A DNA stretch of 5,196 nucleotides. It comes from Candidatus Mediterraneibacter gallistercoris (GTDB lineage Bacteria; Bacillota_A; Clostridia; Lachnospirales; Lachnospiraceae). The DNA is taken from the NCBI GenBank assembly GCA_019119745.1, contig DWWI01000034.1:1-5196 (forward strand), given 5' to 3'. Position 1 is the stretch's first letter; every line of letters starts with the position of its first letter. This document shows positions 5,162 to 5,196 of this stretch, piece by piece. The notes under the pieces are model-generated. The model did no database searches and was not told the DNA's origin. It saw only the letters and a program-made list of their open reading frames with translations. The translations under genes and the position numbers were made by a program.

Positions 5162-5196
5162 ATGAAGCGCTTTTTCAGATATCTCTATGACTGCCG
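5162..5196 (+). CDS. N-terminus of the probable cognate sensor histidine kinase (cut by the window edge)
   Basis: An ATG 4 bases after the response regulator stop opens MKRFFRYLYDC and runs off the right edge. GGGGAG (5148-5153) is a suitable ribosome binding site. Only 11 full codons are visible, so no domain can be identified. The basic and aromatic start followed by the expected membrane segment is typical of the small BceS/GraS-like kinases that pair with this type of regulator. The assignment rests on position and the regulator type rather than on the peptide itself. Confidence 0.55.
   Translation, partial: MKRFFRYLYDC

Noticed and set aside
1..5196. CRISPR arrays, tRNA or rRNA genes, insertion sequences
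   Set aside because: There are no regularly spaced direct repeats, no tRNA-like cloverleaf with the conserved GTTCRA arm, and no transposase-like frame.

Overview
The window looks like chromosomal DNA from a Gram-positive anaerobe of the Clostridia, most likely a gut Lachnospiraceae-type organism. This is inferred from strong AGGAGG ribosome binding sites, a three-domain Gram-positive glucose PTS permease, a BglG/GlcT-type antiterminator with its RNA switch, and a BceR/GraR-like response regulator. I have no taxonomic search behind this. All supported genes lie on the + strand.

Positions 1-455 hold the remains of a UPF0175/DUF3368 pair, which resembles a toxin-antitoxin module. The tail of the UPF0175 gene enters from the left edge. 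It overlaps the start of a DUF3368 (PIN-like) gene that has lost its middle and changed frame, so the gene is broken. Positions 494-919 encode a small GNAT-family acetyltransferase-like protein.

Positions 920-1314 are a 395-base intergenic region dense in regulatory signals. It holds a near-consensus sigma-A promoter (-35 TTGACT, 17-base spacer, -10 TTATAC), a ribonucleic antiterminator (RAT) closely resembling that of Bacillus subtilis ptsG, an overlapping intrinsic terminator, and a further unassigned folded element of about 125 bases before the ptsG ribosome binding site.

Positions 1315-3519 encode a complete glucose-type PTS permease, EIICBA, with its catalytic Cys and His residues in place. 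It is followed after 33 bases by a GlcT/LicT-family antiterminator gene (3553-4386) that should bind the RAT. Glucose-responsive antitermination would then control both the transporter and its own regulator. The antiterminator frame is interrupted by an in-frame TAG exactly between PRD1 and PRD2. The predicted product therefore keeps the RNA-binding domain and PRD1 but loses PRD2, unless the stop is read through or is an error.

Positions 4387-4467 hold a possible extended -10 promoter and a 16-bp hairpin. A BceR/GraR-like OmpR-family response regulator follows (4468-5157), and the first codons of a probable cognate sensor kinase run off the right edge.

The most interesting points are the amber-interrupted antiterminator paired with an intact RAT/terminator switch, and the extra structured element in the ptsG leader.
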